Part shown: positions 35,674-44,997 of the stretch, piece by piece
Position numbering within the stretch: position 1 is the stretch's first letter
Layout of the letters: each line of letters starts with the position of its first letter
Assembly: GCF_000255705.1 (NCBI RefSeq)
Contig: NZ_JH636445.1
Span: 322,558 to 386,557 of the forward strand
DNA: 64,000 nucleotides
Origin: Zavarzinella formosa DSM 19928
GTDB taxonomy: Bacteria > Planctomycetota > Planctomycetia > Gemmatales > Gemmataceae
Reading direction: 5' to 3'
Notes under the pieces: generated by a model
Databases searched by the model: none
The model's input: only the letters and a program-made list of their open reading frames with translations
What the model was told of the DNA's origin: nothing
Made by a program: the position numbers and the translations under genes

Positions 35674-36933
35674 ATGATCCGCACCTTTCTGGCCCTCGGC
35701 AGCAATCTCGGTGACCGGGAACGCATTCTCGACGAAGCGGTCCTGCGTCTGCGAGCCATGCCCGGTCTCCGCGTTGTCACGGCTTCAGCTTATTACGAAA
35801 CTGCCCCGGTTGGCGGCCCGGCTGATGCCGGGGCGTATCTCAATGCGGTGGTTGAGGGGGAAACCTCACTTCCTCCGGATAAATTGCTGGCCGCCATTTT
35901 GGAAATCGAACGTCAGCTTGGCCGGGTGCGTTCCGAACCGAACGCCCCCCGAACGCTTGATCTCGATATTCTCCTTTACGGCGACTTATGCCGTTCCACC
36001 CCCGATCCGATCATTCCGCATCCCCGGATGCACCAACGGCGGTTCGTTTTGGAACCGCTTGCGGAAATTGCCTCCGATTTCGTGCATCCTGTGCTTCGCA
36101 AAACCGTCGCCGAACTTCTCCGGGAACTCCCGCCGGATGAAACGCCGCCGCGATCTGTTTCGCGGCATGAACCTGTTTCTGCCAAAGAACTCAATGGTCT
36201 AAGAGTGTTGGTGACCGGTTCGACCAAAGGCATCGGCTTGGCCATCGCCGCCGAACTCGCCCGAGGCGGAGCCGATGTGCTGGTTCACGGCCGTCGCTCG
36301 TCGGAGGAGGCCACCAAGGCTTCCCGCCAACTCGGAACCCACGGCATCCGATCAGGGGTGGTGATGGCTGACCTCGCCAATCCAGTAGAGCGGGATGGCC
36401 TTGTGGATGCCGCATGGAATTTTTGGGGTGGATTGGACATCATTGTCCTCAACGCCGGGGCCGATTTGCTGACGGGTGACGCCCCCGATTGGAGTTTTCA
36501 ACAAAAGTGGGAAGCCCTGCTGGCGGTTGATCTCACATCGACGCTCACTCTTGCCCGAGCCTTCGGCGAACGGATGAAAACCCGGTCCGCCGGCGCCATT
36601 GTCACGATGGGCTGGGATCAAGCTGAAACAGGTTTCGCCGGGGATAGCGGCCAATTGTTCGGCACGGTCAAAGCGGCGGTGATGGCTTTCACCCGCAGTT
36701 TGGCGAAATCGCTGGCGCCCGATGTGCGAGTTAATTGTGTGGCACCAGGTTGGATCAAGACGGCTTGGGGAGAACAGACCAGCCCCAAGTGGCAGGAACG
36801 TGTTCAACGAGAAACGCCCTTGGGGCGTTGGGGCCTGCCGGAAGACGTGGCGAAAACCGTTCGCTGGCTGGTTTCGCCGAACGCGGGTTTCATCACCGGG
36901 CAAATCGTCCGGGTCAACGGCGGGGCCGTCTAA
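35674..36933 (+). CDS. HPPK-SDR fusion protein (FolK domain plus degenerate short-chain dehydrogenase domain)
   Basis: The 419-residue protein joins two enzymes. Residues 1-155 are a complete hydroxymethyldihydropterin pyrophosphokinase: LGSNLGDR, YYETAPVGG, the metal-binding LDLDIL (D96, D98) and PHPRMHQRRFVL. Residues 175-419 form an SDR fold with TGSTKGIG and LNAGAD. The catalytic Tyr-x-x-x-Lys is FGTVK (F329, K333), and where a catalytic Ser is expected there is MGWDQ, so tyrosine and serine are both replaced. The SDR part may bind a dinucleotide without reducing, or have another role such as a folate-binding partner. The HPPK half makes folP's substrate. Confidence 0.85.
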   Translation: MIRTFLALGSNLGDRERILDEAVLRLRAMPGLRVVTASAYYETAPVGGPADAGAYLNAVVEGETSLPPDKLLAAILEIERQLGRVRSEPNAPRTLDLDILLYGDLCRSTPDPIIPHPRMHQRRFVLEPLAEIASDFVHPVLRKTVAELLRELPPDETPPRSVSRHEPVSAKELNGLRVLVTGSTKGIGLAIAAELARGGADVLVHGRRSSEEATKASRQLGTHGIRSGVVMADLANPVERDGLVDAAWNFWGGLDIIVLNAGADLLTGDAPDWSFQQKWEALLAVDLTSTLTLARAFGERMKTRSAGAIVTMGWDQAETGFAGDSGQLFGTVKAAVMAFTRSLAKSLAPDVRVNCVAPGWIKTAWGEQTSPKWQERVQRETPLGRWGLPEDVAKTVRWLVSPNAGFITGQIVRVNGGAV

Positions 36934-36985
36934 ATCGGCGTCCGAAAATCATCAGGAGCCGAACATCACCCTTAATCCGACAATC

Positions 36986-38113
36986 ATGCTGACACAAGCC
37001 GCCGCCAAACGGTGGGATGTTGTCGTCGTGGGAGCAGGACCAGCGGGGACGCTTACGGCTCGCGGAATCGCCCAAACAGGGGCTTCCGTTCTGCTGGTTG
37101 AGCGGGCGGCGTTTCCAAGGTACAAGGTCTGCGGTTGTTGTTTGAATCCACGTTCGATTGAGTTGCTGGGAACAGCCGGGCTTGGATCGCTTTTGAAAGA
37201 AGCTGGGGCAACCCCCCTTCATGGGGTGACCATCGCCGCTGGTGGCCGAAGATCGGCGGTCGCCCTTCCGGCGGGGTTTGCTCTTTCACGACAGGTTTTT
37301 GATGCCGCTCTGGTGGAAGCCGCCATCAAAACAGGTGTGGACTTTCTGCCTCAAACGCCTGCGAAACTGGAACCGTCAACGAATGCCGATCATCGGCTGG
37401 TGACGTTTCGGCAGGGCAGCCAAGAGACTGTTGTTGAAGCTCGGTTTGTGGTCGATGCCTCGGGGCTAGGCGGCAAATTGGCGGCCGACTTGGCCGATGA
37501 GGTCTCGCCGAATTCCCGCATCGGGGCGGGGGTGATGATCGATCACGCGGAGGATGATTATCCGCCGGGAATCATCCACATGGCCTGTGGAAAAGATGGT
37601 TACGTCGGGTTGGTCCGGGTTGAGGCAGGGCGGTTGGATGTCGCCACGGCGTTTGATCCGGCGGCCGTGAAAGAGGCTGGGGGATTGGGGCCGCTGGCGG
37701 TTCGCATTTTGGCCGAGGCCGGGTTTCCGGCGGTCGCCGGGTTAGAAGACATGCCTTGGAAGGGGACGCCGTTTCTGACTCGCCGCCGCGAATCATTGGC
37801 CGAGGAGCGGGTATTTCGCATCGGTGACGCCGCCGGTTATGTCGAACCCTTCACCGGCGAGGGGATGGCGTGGGCTTTGGCGTCGGCCGTTTCCGTGGTC
37901 CCGATTTTGCAACGTGGATTGTCCGGGGATACCAACGGCCTCGCCGGGGAATGGGTGCGAGCTTATCAGCGGCAGGTTGCCCGGCGGCAGATGATTTGCC
38001 GTTGGACTTCACGCGTATTGCGTCGCCCCCGATTGACGAAATTGTTGGTTCGGTTTCTGGCACTGGCTCCCGGTCTGGCCGGGCCGGTGTTGCGGGGAAT
38101 GCACCGCCGGTGA
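36986..38113 (+). CDS. FAD-dependent oxidoreductase (geranylgeranyl-reductase-like)
   Basis: The 375-residue flavoprotein has a dinucleotide-binding start, VVVVGAGPAGTLTARGIA, a VCGCCLNP loop and a later FAD-binding RIGDAAGYVEPFTGEGMAWAL. These features place it in the large family that contains geranylgeranyl reductases, FixC and flavin halogenases. No tryptophan-halogenase WxWxIP motif is visible, and no ferredoxin or quinone domain is fused. A lipid or isoprenoid substrate would fit the nearby isoprenoid cassette, but it lies on the other strand with the HPPK-SDR gene between them. A later ATG-rich region gives no better start than 36986. Confidence 0.75.
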   Translation: MLTQAAAKRWDVVVVGAGPAGTLTARGIAQTGASVLLVERAAFPRYKVCGCCLNPRSIELLGTAGLGSLLKEAGATPLHGVTIAAGGRRSAVALPAGFALSRQVFDAALVEAAIKTGVDFLPQTPAKLEPSTNADHRLVTFRQGSQETVVEARFVVDASGLGGKLAADLADEVSPNSRIGAGVMIDHAEDDYPPGIIHMACGKDGYVGLVRVEAGRLDVATAFDPAAVKEAGGLGPLAVRILAEAGFPAVAGLEDMPWKGTPFLTRRRESLAEERVFRIGDAAGYVEPFTGEGMAWALASAVSVVPILQRGLSGDTNGLAGEWVRAYQRQVARRQMICRWTSRVLRRPRLTKLLVRFLALAPGLAGPVLRGMHRR

Positions 38114-38177
38114 TACCCGCTTGAAATCGTGTCTTGGATTGGTGAAATGGAAGTTTTCTTAGAAGGGGTTTGCCGAC

Positions 38178-39407
38178 ATGCCGACACTCTCACCTCCCGC
38201 CAAACCTGCGGTTGTTCCCGATTTACGCGGGCGGTTCGGTCCCTACGGCGGGCGATTTGTTCCTGAAACATTGATGTTCGCCTTGGAAGAATTGACGCAG
38301 GCTTACGCGGAAGCCAGTCAAGACCCGGCGTTTCAGGCCGAATTTCGCCGCATCCTGAATGAATACGTTGGCCGGCCTTCCCGGCTTTACTTTGCTGAAC
38401 GCCTCACCAAAGAGGCTGGCGGGGCGAGAATTTACCTGAAGCGGGAAGACCTGAACCACACCGGCGCTCACAAGATCAACAACGCCATCGGGCAGGGCTT
38501 GCTCACCAAGCGGATGAAGAAAAAGCGGGTGATCGCCGAAACCGGGGCGGGGCAGCATGGTGTCGCCAGCGCGACCGCCGCCGCCTTGTTTGATCTCCCT
38601 TGCCGGGTGTACATGGGTTCGGAAGATATCCGCCGCCAGGAACTCAACGTCTTCAAAATGCGGGCGATGGGCACGGAAGTCTTCCCGGTGGAGAGCGGCA
38701 GCAAGACCTTGCGGGATGCCGTGAACGAGGCGATGCGGGAGTGGATGGCGAGCGTCGAAACCACGCATTACATCATCGGTAGCGCCATCGGACCGCACCC
38801 GTTCCCGATGATGGTGCGGGATTTTCAGGCCGTCATCGGGCAGGAAACCAAGGAACAATCCGTGGAGCAGTTCGGCCGGTTGCCGGACGTGGTGGTGGCT
38901 TGTGTCGGTGGTGGAAGCAATGCCGCCGGGATGTTCTACCCGTTTGTGAATGACACGGGTGTTGAACTCGTCGGTGTGGAGGCCGGTGGCCGCACAAACG
39001 TCTACGGCGAACACGCGGCGACCATCAGCAACGGCAAGCCGGGTGTGTTGCACGGCAGTTTCAGCTATGTGCTGCAAGACGACGACGGCCAGACCGCCCC
39101 GGTGCATTCCATCTCGGCCGGACTGGATTATCCCGGCGTCGGCCCGGAACACAGCTATTGGAAAGACAACGGCCGGGTGCGGTACACGAGCATCAACGAT
39201 GCCGAGGCGATGGAAGGCTTCCGCGTCTCGTCCCGGCTGGAGGGAATTTTGCCCGCCCTCGAAACGGCTCATGCGGTCGTCGAAACCATGCGAATCGCCG
39301 CCAAACGCCCGAAGACGGATGTGGTGGTGCTTTGCTTCTCCGGTCGCGGCGACAAAGATTGTGCGGAAGTCGCCCGGCTTGAAGCGGGTTTGCCGGCAAG
39401 TCATTAA
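38178..39407 (+). CDS. trpB: Tryptophan synthase beta chain
   Basis: TrpB joins indole and serine with PLP as cofactor. The 409 residues contain the PLP lysine K99 in [13 protein letters not shown], an ETGAGQHG motif, the [10 protein letters not shown] phosphate loop and a [11 protein letters not shown] motif. The beta-chain type is the common TrpB1. GAAGGGG lies upstream of the ATG. trpA is not adjacent. A palindromic repeat starts 10 bases after the stop. Confidence 0.95.
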   Translation: MPTLSPPAKPAVVPDLRGRFGPYGGRFVPETLMFALEELTQAYAEASQDPAFQAEFRRILNEYVGRPSRLYFAERLTKEAGGARIYLKREDLNHTGAHKINNAIGQGLLTKRMKKKRVIAETGAGQHGVASATAAALFDLPCRVYMGSEDIRRQELNVFKMRAMGTEVFPVESGSKTLRDAVNEAMREWMASVETTHYIIGSAIGPHPFPMMVRDFQAVIGQETKEQSVEQFGRLPDVVVACVGGGSNAAGMFYPFVNDTGVELVGVEAGGRTNVYGEHAATISNGKPGVLHGSFSYVLQDDDGQTAPVHSISAGLDYPGVGPEHSYWKDNGRVRYTSINDAEAMEGFRVSSRLEGILPALETAHAVVETMRIAAKRPKTDVVVLCFSGRGDKDCAEVARLEAGLPASH

Positions 39408-39416
39408 TCAAAAATC

Positions 39417-39516
39417 AAAACATTTTCACCGCGGAGAAGCAGAGAAGCAGAGAAGACAAAAACAATTATTCTTCTGCCTTCCCTGCTTCTCTGCTTCTCC
39501 GCGGTGAAAATGTTTT
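39417..39516. repeat. 34-bp perfect inverted repeat (palindromic element)
   Basis: The left arm at 39417-39450 and the right arm at 39483-39516 are perfect reverse complements with a 32-base loop that itself contains AGAAG and CTTCT. The arms include the short tandem GAGAAGCA-type units and CACCGCGGAG. The element ends 13 bases before the SDR start codon at 39530, and it follows the trpB stop, so it may act as a terminator. No transposase is associated. Confidence 0.85.
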
Positions 39517-39529
39517 TTGAGGAACATTC

Positions 39530-40261
39530 ATGCAAAAAGTAGCGTTGGTCACTGGCTCGGCCACCGGGGTTGGGCGGGCGGTTGCCGTCCGGTTGGCGAA
39601 GCGAGGGTTTGCCGTTGCGGTGAATTATTCCCGCTCAAAAGAAGACGCGGAAGAAACGCTTCGGCTGGTGAAAGCCGAAAATGTGCCGGGAATTTTGTGT
39701 CAGGCGACGGTGGCCGATGACGCCCAAGTGCGGGCGATGGTTGAACGATGTCGGGCAGAACTCGGCGGGTTGGACGTGTTGGTAAACAACGCCGCGACCA
39801 CCAAATTCATTCCGCACGATGATCTCGAAGCCCTCACCGATGAAGTGTGGGACGAGATTTTTCAGGTGAATTTGAAGGGGGCGATGTACGCCACACGGGC
39901 GGCCATGCCGTTGCTGAAAGCCCGGAAAGGATGCGTGGTGAACACATCTTCCGTGGCGGGGTTGCAAGGACACGGCAGCTCAATCCCGTATTCCGCGAGC
40001 AAAGCAGCCCTGAATTGCATGACGCAATCACTGGCGCGAGCCTTCGCCCCGGACGTGCGGGTGAATTCCGTGGCGCCGGGGCCAATTCTCACTCGTTGGC
40101 TGGAAGGGCACGAAGAGCATGTGTCCAAGGCCATTGCTCAAACACCGCTGAAACGGGCGGCCAGTCCCGACGACGTTGCCGACGTCGTCGAGTTTCTGGC
40201 CGTCGGAACGACCCTCATGACCGGCCAGGTGGTGGTGGTGGATGGTGGGCGAACGATGTGA
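39530..40261 (+). CDS. SDR family oxidoreductase (FabG-like)
   Basis: The 243-residue protein is a canonical short-chain dehydrogenase. It has TGSATGVG for NADP binding, NNAA in strand 4, the catalytic Ser in TSSVAG, Tyr and Lys in PYSASKAAL, and a DGG end. The substrate cannot be read from the sequence; FabG, sugar alcohol and pteridine reductases share this fold. GAGGAA lies upstream of the ATG. Unlike the SDR half of the HPPK fusion, all catalytic residues are present. Confidence 0.9.
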   Translation: MQKVALVTGSATGVGRAVAVRLAKRGFAVAVNYSRSKEDAEETLRLVKAENVPGILCQATVADDAQVRAMVERCRAELGGLDVLVNNAATTKFIPHDDLEALTDEVWDEIFQVNLKGAMYATRAAMPLLKARKGCVVNTSSVAGLQGHGSSIPYSASKAALNCMTQSLARAFAPDVRVNSVAPGPILTRWLEGHEEHVSKAIAQTPLKRAASPDDVADVVEFLAVGTTLMTGQVVVVDGGRTM

Positions 40262-40288
40262 TCGGCGGGTGTGCGAACCGGCGGGCTG

Positions 40289-40372
40289 TTACTTGCGGTG
40301 GCGAATCTTGGCCCGCATCCGACGCTTCTTCCGACCGACCTTTCGACGACCACTTCCTCGACGGGATGCCAT
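40289..40372 (-). CDS. Very short Arg/Lys-rich peptide (ribosomal-type, COX24/bS22-like)
   Basis: This 27-codon gene starts ATG, reads MASRRGSGRRKVGRKKRRMR and ends AKIRHRK before TAA. Fifteen of 27 residues are arginine or lysine, plus one histidine. AGGAG lies about eight bases upstream of the ATG, a strong ribosome site. The composition and length recall the tiny AURKAIP1/COX24-domain ribosomal proteins of bacteria, so a ribosomal or RNA-binding role is inferred. Convergent with the SDR gene (28-base gap). It is too short for usual gene finders. Confidence 0.6.
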   Translation of the reverse strand: MASRRGSGRRKVGRKKRRMRAKIRHRK

Positions 40373-40968
40373 GTGCCCGACTCCTGATTGTTAATTGCCA
40401 CGCATAACGTGAATTTCTCGAATTCAGAATCTTAGAACTTCGCTCCCGTCCGACAACCCTCGAAAAGCGCTCTCTCGCAAAGGACTTTTCCAGAACCTCC
40501 CCGGTGGTGAGTTTGCCCGTCTCGGGCTTTCGTGAAACGCATCTCTTCCGGGTCGCCTCACGCATATGTTACTCGTGAGATTTGTGGCCGATTCTGCATT
40601 CAAATCATGCAATCGGCCCATCGCTTCGTCGCAAGCAATGAGGTTACAGGGCATGACGTTTCCCGATTTGAAAACCAGTCAAAAACCGACCCAAAAGTGA
40701 CCTGAAAACAGCACAAAACACCCTTCAGGCGACCATTTTTGGACAGTTGGACACCCACCCAACTGGTCAAAAACAGTGGGCCAACTGAACACCATTTTTC
40801 AAAACCCCCGGCAAATCGACACATCATCTGATGATTTTGGAGTAATCCTGAGCCTTTTGGGGGCGTTTCTCATGGCCCAAAATAACCGCTCCATGTTGGT
40901 TCTCGGATCGCCATTCTGGGCCAATTGGCCCAAACGGCGAGTTGGCCCGATGTTGTAGAGGCAGACCG
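40373..40968. other. Long intergenic region with repeated CCAACTG-type motifs
   Basis: The 596-base gap lies between the WD40 gene and the short basic peptide gene, both on the minus strand, and has no convincing coding frame. It contains CAGTTGG (40744), CCAACTG (near 40759 and 40781) and a 14-base palindrome GGGCCAATTGGCCC at 40918-40931, which would be a hairpin just downstream of the WD40 gene. A Shine-Dalgarno for the basic peptide lies at its left end. Confidence 0.6.
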
Positions 40969-43851
40969 TCATTTCAAATTCAACGGGATCACTAAAGCTT
41001 CCGCTTCCGGCACTTGTCGAACCTTGGGACCGCAGCCGACGATGATGCTCTTTCCGTCGGGCGTCAGGGCCAGCGTGTAAATCGGGCCGGTGGAGGTTTC
41101 GGTGCCGCTGACGAGTTTGCCGTCGGCCATGTTCCAGACGGCGATGTAGCCCCGGTTCCTCGGGGCCGGCCCCACGCTGATGAGGTACTTTTCGTCCGGG
41201 GTCAGACGCAGGCCGTAGATGCCGCCGGGGTGGGCCTGGCCCGGTTCTCCCTTGATGTTAGGGTTCACGAATTCGCCGGTTACCGAGCCATCGGCGACAT
41301 TCCATTTCTTGATGTGCCGGTCGCTTGATCCGCTGATGATCGTTTTGCCGTCCTTCGTGAAGATGGCCGTAAAGACTTGGTCTTGATGCCCTTTGGTGTT
41401 GCCCTTCTCGGAGAATCCCTTGAACTCAATCACCATTTTGCCACCGGTCGCGTCCCAGAGTTTCATGGATTTGTCGAAGCTGGTCGTCAGAATCTGTTTG
41501 CTGTCCAGCGTCCACGTCACCGAATAGATGGCCGCGCCGGGGGCGGGCGTCGAGTGGGCGGGGATGGCGTTGACGGCCGCCCATTTTTCCGTGTCAAACA
41601 ACCGGAGGAGGCCGTCGTGGCAGCCGCTGGCGAGCAGTTTGCCGTTGGGGGCGAAAGCCACGGCATCCACCAAGTTCGGGTGGCCCAAGGCGGCTCGCAT
41701 TGGCGTATTGCCGGCGATTTTGAATTGTTTCACCGTTTTGTCAGCCAACCCGACATACAGGTCCCCCTTGTCGGAGAAACTCACGCTGGTCCCGGCGTCG
41801 GGAAGCGTCCATTGTTGGATCATGCTGCCGAAATCGTCCGGAAGTGGCTGGCCTTGTTGATACGTCACGCCCCAAGCGGTCAGGATTTTGTCCTCCGTGA
41901 TCGACACCAGCATGTTGCCGGACGGGTGGAAAGCCAACGCCCGGATCACGCCCGTCGCGGGGATATTGGCCAGCGGTTTCACGTCGTTGAACTGGAACAG
42001 CCGAATCGTCTTGTCGGCCCCGCCGACGGCCACGGTTTGCACATTCTTGCTGACGGCCACCGCATAGACCGGCCCTTCGGCCCCCTCGAATTTCTTTTCC
42101 TCGTTCCCGTTGCCCGCGTTCAATGCCCGGACGAGCGGTTCATCGCCGCCGACAACGACATGTGATCCGTTGGCCGTCAGTGTCATGGCCCGCAAAGGCT
42201 TCATGGAAATCGGCGATATTCTGGGTTGCTGAATCGGGAGAATCGCCCCGGTTTTGTCCGAACTCACCACATAGACAAGCGGCTGGTTTTGATTGAAGGC
42301 CACGCCTGTGATTGGCCCGGTGTGTTCCACGGCTTGGATGAATCCCCCCTTGGCGACATCCCACACGCGGGCGGTTTTATCCGCGTGGCCGGTGATCAGT
42401 TTCGTCTTGTCAGCGCTGAAGGCCACGCTGGTCGCGTCCGTCGGCAGGGCGATGGTTCCGTTTTCCTTGCCATCGGCGATGTTGAACATCTTCACCGACT
42501 TGTCGAGAACGACAGCCAGCGTGGCAAAGTCCCGGCTCACGGTAAATGCTTTGGGGATAATCGGAAGCGTGGCGACGGTGCGGGCTTCTTTGCCAGCGGG
42601 CACATCGAAGAGTTTCACCGTTTTGTCGGCCGTCAACACCAGGACTTGGTTTCTACCGTTGTGAAATATCAGCCCGAGAACGTCGCCGCCGGGAATCTTG
42701 AAGGTGGCCGTCGGTTTGACTTCACCGGGGTCTTTCGGGTCTTTTGCATCTTTCGCGGGTTTTGGTTTCACAATGGGGAAGGCCCACACGTTGGCGGTGC
42801 CGTCGTCCGCGACTGTGATGAACGATGAGCCGTTCGGATGAACGGCGATGCCCGATACTTTTTTGGGGTGGGCGGAGAGCGTTTCAACAACCTTGCCTTC
42901 CGTGCGGTTCCAAAGGATCGCTTTGCCGTCCGGTTGGCCCACGGCCACGATGGTCCCGTTCGGCCAGATCGCCAGACTAGTGACGGGTGCCGGGGCGGTG
43001 AATTCCTTGCCGACCGTTCCGGAATTTGTGCTGACCGCTTTAATCACTTTGTCGGCCCCGACCGTGACGAGGAAACTGCCGTCAGGGCTGGTTTGCAAGG
43101 TCGTGATGGCATCGGTGTGCGGGGGCAGTGGCTTCGGCAACACTGTTGGCGTTTGCCAGAATTTCAATTGTCCCTCTTCGTCCGTCGTCACCACGGAGTT
43201 CCCCGCCACCGTCAGGCCGGTGATGGTCCCCTTGGTTGCTCCGAGGCTGGCCGTCTGTTTGCCGTCCGTCGTGTTGAACCAGCGCACGAAGCCATCATCG
43301 GTGGCGGCCACGAACTGTTGGCCGTTCGAGGTGAACATTCCCGTTGTTCCCCCACCGCGAACCGCCGGGATGGCTTGGAGTTGCTTGCCGTCGGCCGTTT
43401 GCCAGAGCCGGATGGCCCCGTCTTTCCCCAACCCGCCGAGGGTTTTGCCATCGTTGCTGACACTTGTGGCGACGACACTGGCCGAATGCGGAAACTCCCG
43501 CACAGCGGTTCGGGTGGGAATATCCCACAGGAACACGGCATTATCGGACCCGCCGGTGGCCATGTATTCCCCGGAGGGATGCACCGCCACGCTCAGCACA
43601 AGACTTTGGTGTCCGGTGGTCCCGCCGTAGCTCCGCACTTGTTTGCCGGTGGCGGCATCCCACAATCGCACGGTGCGGTCGAAACTCCCGGTGGCGATCA
43701 GCTTGCCGTCTGGTGTTTGGGCGACGGAATAGACGGCGTCCGTGTGTCCCTTGAAGACAATCGTGGGTTCTTTTTCCTGGGCGGTGACCGCCAGCGGCCC
43801 CATCAGCCCGGCCAGCAACGAAGAGGTGAGGATTCGTCGGAGTTTCAACAT
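40969..43851 (-). CDS. Secreted multi-WD40 beta-propeller protein
   Basis: The 960-residue protein has a signal peptide (LTSSLLAGLMGPLAVTAQ) and more than twelve WD40-type repeats, enough for two propellers. Clear repeats include HTDAVYSVAQTPDGKLIATGS, VRLWDAATGK and LKFWQTP. WD40 proteins of planctomycetes are often fused to kinases; this one has no kinase or protease domain. It probably serves as a scaffold in the periplasm or at the surface. The ATG at 43851 has GAGG about eight bases upstream and starts the signal; an ATG at 43881 is also in frame. Confidence 0.85.
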   Translation of the reverse strand: MLKLRRILTSSLLAGLMGPLAVTAQEKEPTIVFKGHTDAVYSVAQTPDGKLIATGSFDRTVRLWDAATGKQVRSYGGTTGHQSLVLSVAVHPSGEYMATGGSDNAVFLWDIPTRTAVREFPHSASVVATSVSNDGKTLGGLGKDGAIRLWQTADGKQLQAIPAVRGGGTTGMFTSNGQQFVAATDDGFVRWFNTTDGKQTASLGATKGTITGLTVAGNSVVTTDEEGQLKFWQTPTVLPKPLPPHTDAITTLQTSPDGSFLVTVGADKVIKAVSTNSGTVGKEFTAPAPVTSLAIWPNGTIVAVGQPDGKAILWNRTEGKVVETLSAHPKKVSGIAVHPNGSSFITVADDGTANVWAFPIVKPKPAKDAKDPKDPGEVKPTATFKIPGGDVLGLIFHNGRNQVLVLTADKTVKLFDVPAGKEARTVATLPIIPKAFTVSRDFATLAVVLDKSVKMFNIADGKENGTIALPTDATSVAFSADKTKLITGHADKTARVWDVAKGGFIQAVEHTGPITGVAFNQNQPLVYVVSSDKTGAILPIQQPRISPISMKPLRAMTLTANGSHVVVGGDEPLVRALNAGNGNEEKKFEGAEGPVYAVAVSKNVQTVAVGGADKTIRLFQFNDVKPLANIPATGVIRALAFHPSGNMLVSITEDKILTAWGVTYQQGQPLPDDFGSMIQQWTLPDAGTSVSFSDKGDLYVGLADKTVKQFKIAGNTPMRAALGHPNLVDAVAFAPNGKLLASGCHDGLLRLFDTEKWAAVNAIPAHSTPAPGAAIYSVTWTLDSKQILTTSFDKSMKLWDATGGKMVIEFKGFSEKGNTKGHQDQVFTAIFTKDGKTIISGSSDRHIKKWNVADGSVTGEFVNPNIKGEPGQAHPGGIYGLRLTPDEKYLISVGPAPRNRGYIAVWNMADGKLVSGTETSTGPIYTLALTPDGKSIIVGCGPKVRQVPEAEALVIPLNLK

Positions 43852-44062
43852 TGATTTGCCTCGGGAAAAACGGGAGAGCATTGGCGGGAGAGGGGATTAT
43901 CGCACGGACGGCTTTGATGGTCAACCAAGGGATTTCCGTCTCCCCGTCAAATTTCATCCACGGCACAAACCGGGCCAATCTGATCCTCGGCAAGTTGTCG
44001 CGGTTTCGTTCGATGTTGAGGTAAGGTTTGAACGCTCCCCTCAACAAAGTTGGTATCCGTCC

Positions 44063-44920
44063 ATGATTGTTTTTATCGGCTGTGCGATTGTGATCGGGTC
44101 GATTTACATCGGCTTCAGCATGGCTGGCGGACATGCCGAGGCTTTGCTGCACATTTCCGAGGTCATCACCATCGGTGGCGCATCAATGGGTGCCTTGGTG
44201 CTGCAATCACCCAAAAAAGTGATTATCGATCTCGTCAAAGGGATCATCCAAACGATCAAGGGATCGCCGTTCAACAAAAAAACGTATTCCGAATTGCTGA
44301 TGTTCCTGTATTCGGTCAGTCGTTTGGTCCGTCGTGAAGGCGTGCTGGCTCTTGAAGGGGTCGTGGCCAATCCGAACGCCGGTTTGTTCGCCAAATTCCC
44401 CCGCGTCGGGAAAAATCATCACTTGCAACACTTCCTTGGCGATGCCCTGACAGTGATCGCCGACGGCAAAGCCGATCCGGCCATTCTGGCCCGTGATTTG
44501 GACGAAGAAATCCGGGTGATGGAGACCGAACATCATGCCGCCAGCGGAGCCTTGGCCAAGGTGGCCGACGGTTTGCCGGGGTTCGGGATTGTGGCGGCCG
44601 TGTTGGGAATTGTGGTGACCATGCAAGCCATTGGCGGCCCGGTGGAAGAGATCGGTCATAAAGTGGGGGCGGCGCTGGTCGGCACCTTCCTTGGTATTTT
44701 GGCGTCCTACGGGTTTGTGGCGCCGATGGCCGCCCGGATGGATACTTTGGGGGCGATTGAGGCCAGTTTCTTCCGCAGTATTTCCGTGGCCCTCGTGGCG
44801 ATTTGCGAAGGGCAAAGCCCGCGAGATGTCGCTTGGGGAGCCAGACGAATGGTCGGAAGCGAATTGCGGCCAAGCGCCACGGAATTTGCCCAATTATTGA
44901 AAGACGCGGAAGCGGCTTGA
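44063..44920 (+). CDS. motA: Flagellar motor stator protein MotA
   Basis: MotA forms the ion-conducting stator with MotB in the cytoplasmic membrane. The 285 residues have four membrane helices, a large cytoplasmic loop with RREGVLALEGV (the conserved Arg and Glu region) and helix 3 with LPGFGIVAAVLGIV, whose proline is important in motor proteins. APMAARM follows helix 4. Together these identify MotA rather than ExbB or TolQ. The ATG at 44063 begins the first helix. The next gene encodes a short MotB 77 bases on. Confidence 0.92.
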   Translation: MIVFIGCAIVIGSIYIGFSMAGGHAEALLHISEVITIGGASMGALVLQSPKKVIIDLVKGIIQTIKGSPFNKKTYSELLMFLYSVSRLVRREGVLALEGVVANPNAGLFAKFPRVGKNHHLQHFLGDALTVIADGKADPAILARDLDEEIRVMETEHHAASGALAKVADGLPGFGIVAAVLGIVVTMQAIGGPVEEIGHKVGAALVGTFLGILASYGFVAPMAARMDTLGAIEASFFRSISVALVAICEGQSPRDVAWGARRMVGSELRPSATEFAQLLKDAEAA

Positions 44921-44997
44921 TCGCGGCGAGAAGTTTCGGATTTGCCAACGCTATTGTCAGTTAATCAATCTTCATTGAATCCAACGGGAGCAGACAG

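Noticed and set aside
39417-39516. CRISPR-like array
   Set aside because: The short GAGAAGCA units lie inside a single palindrome and there are no spacers or cas genes.
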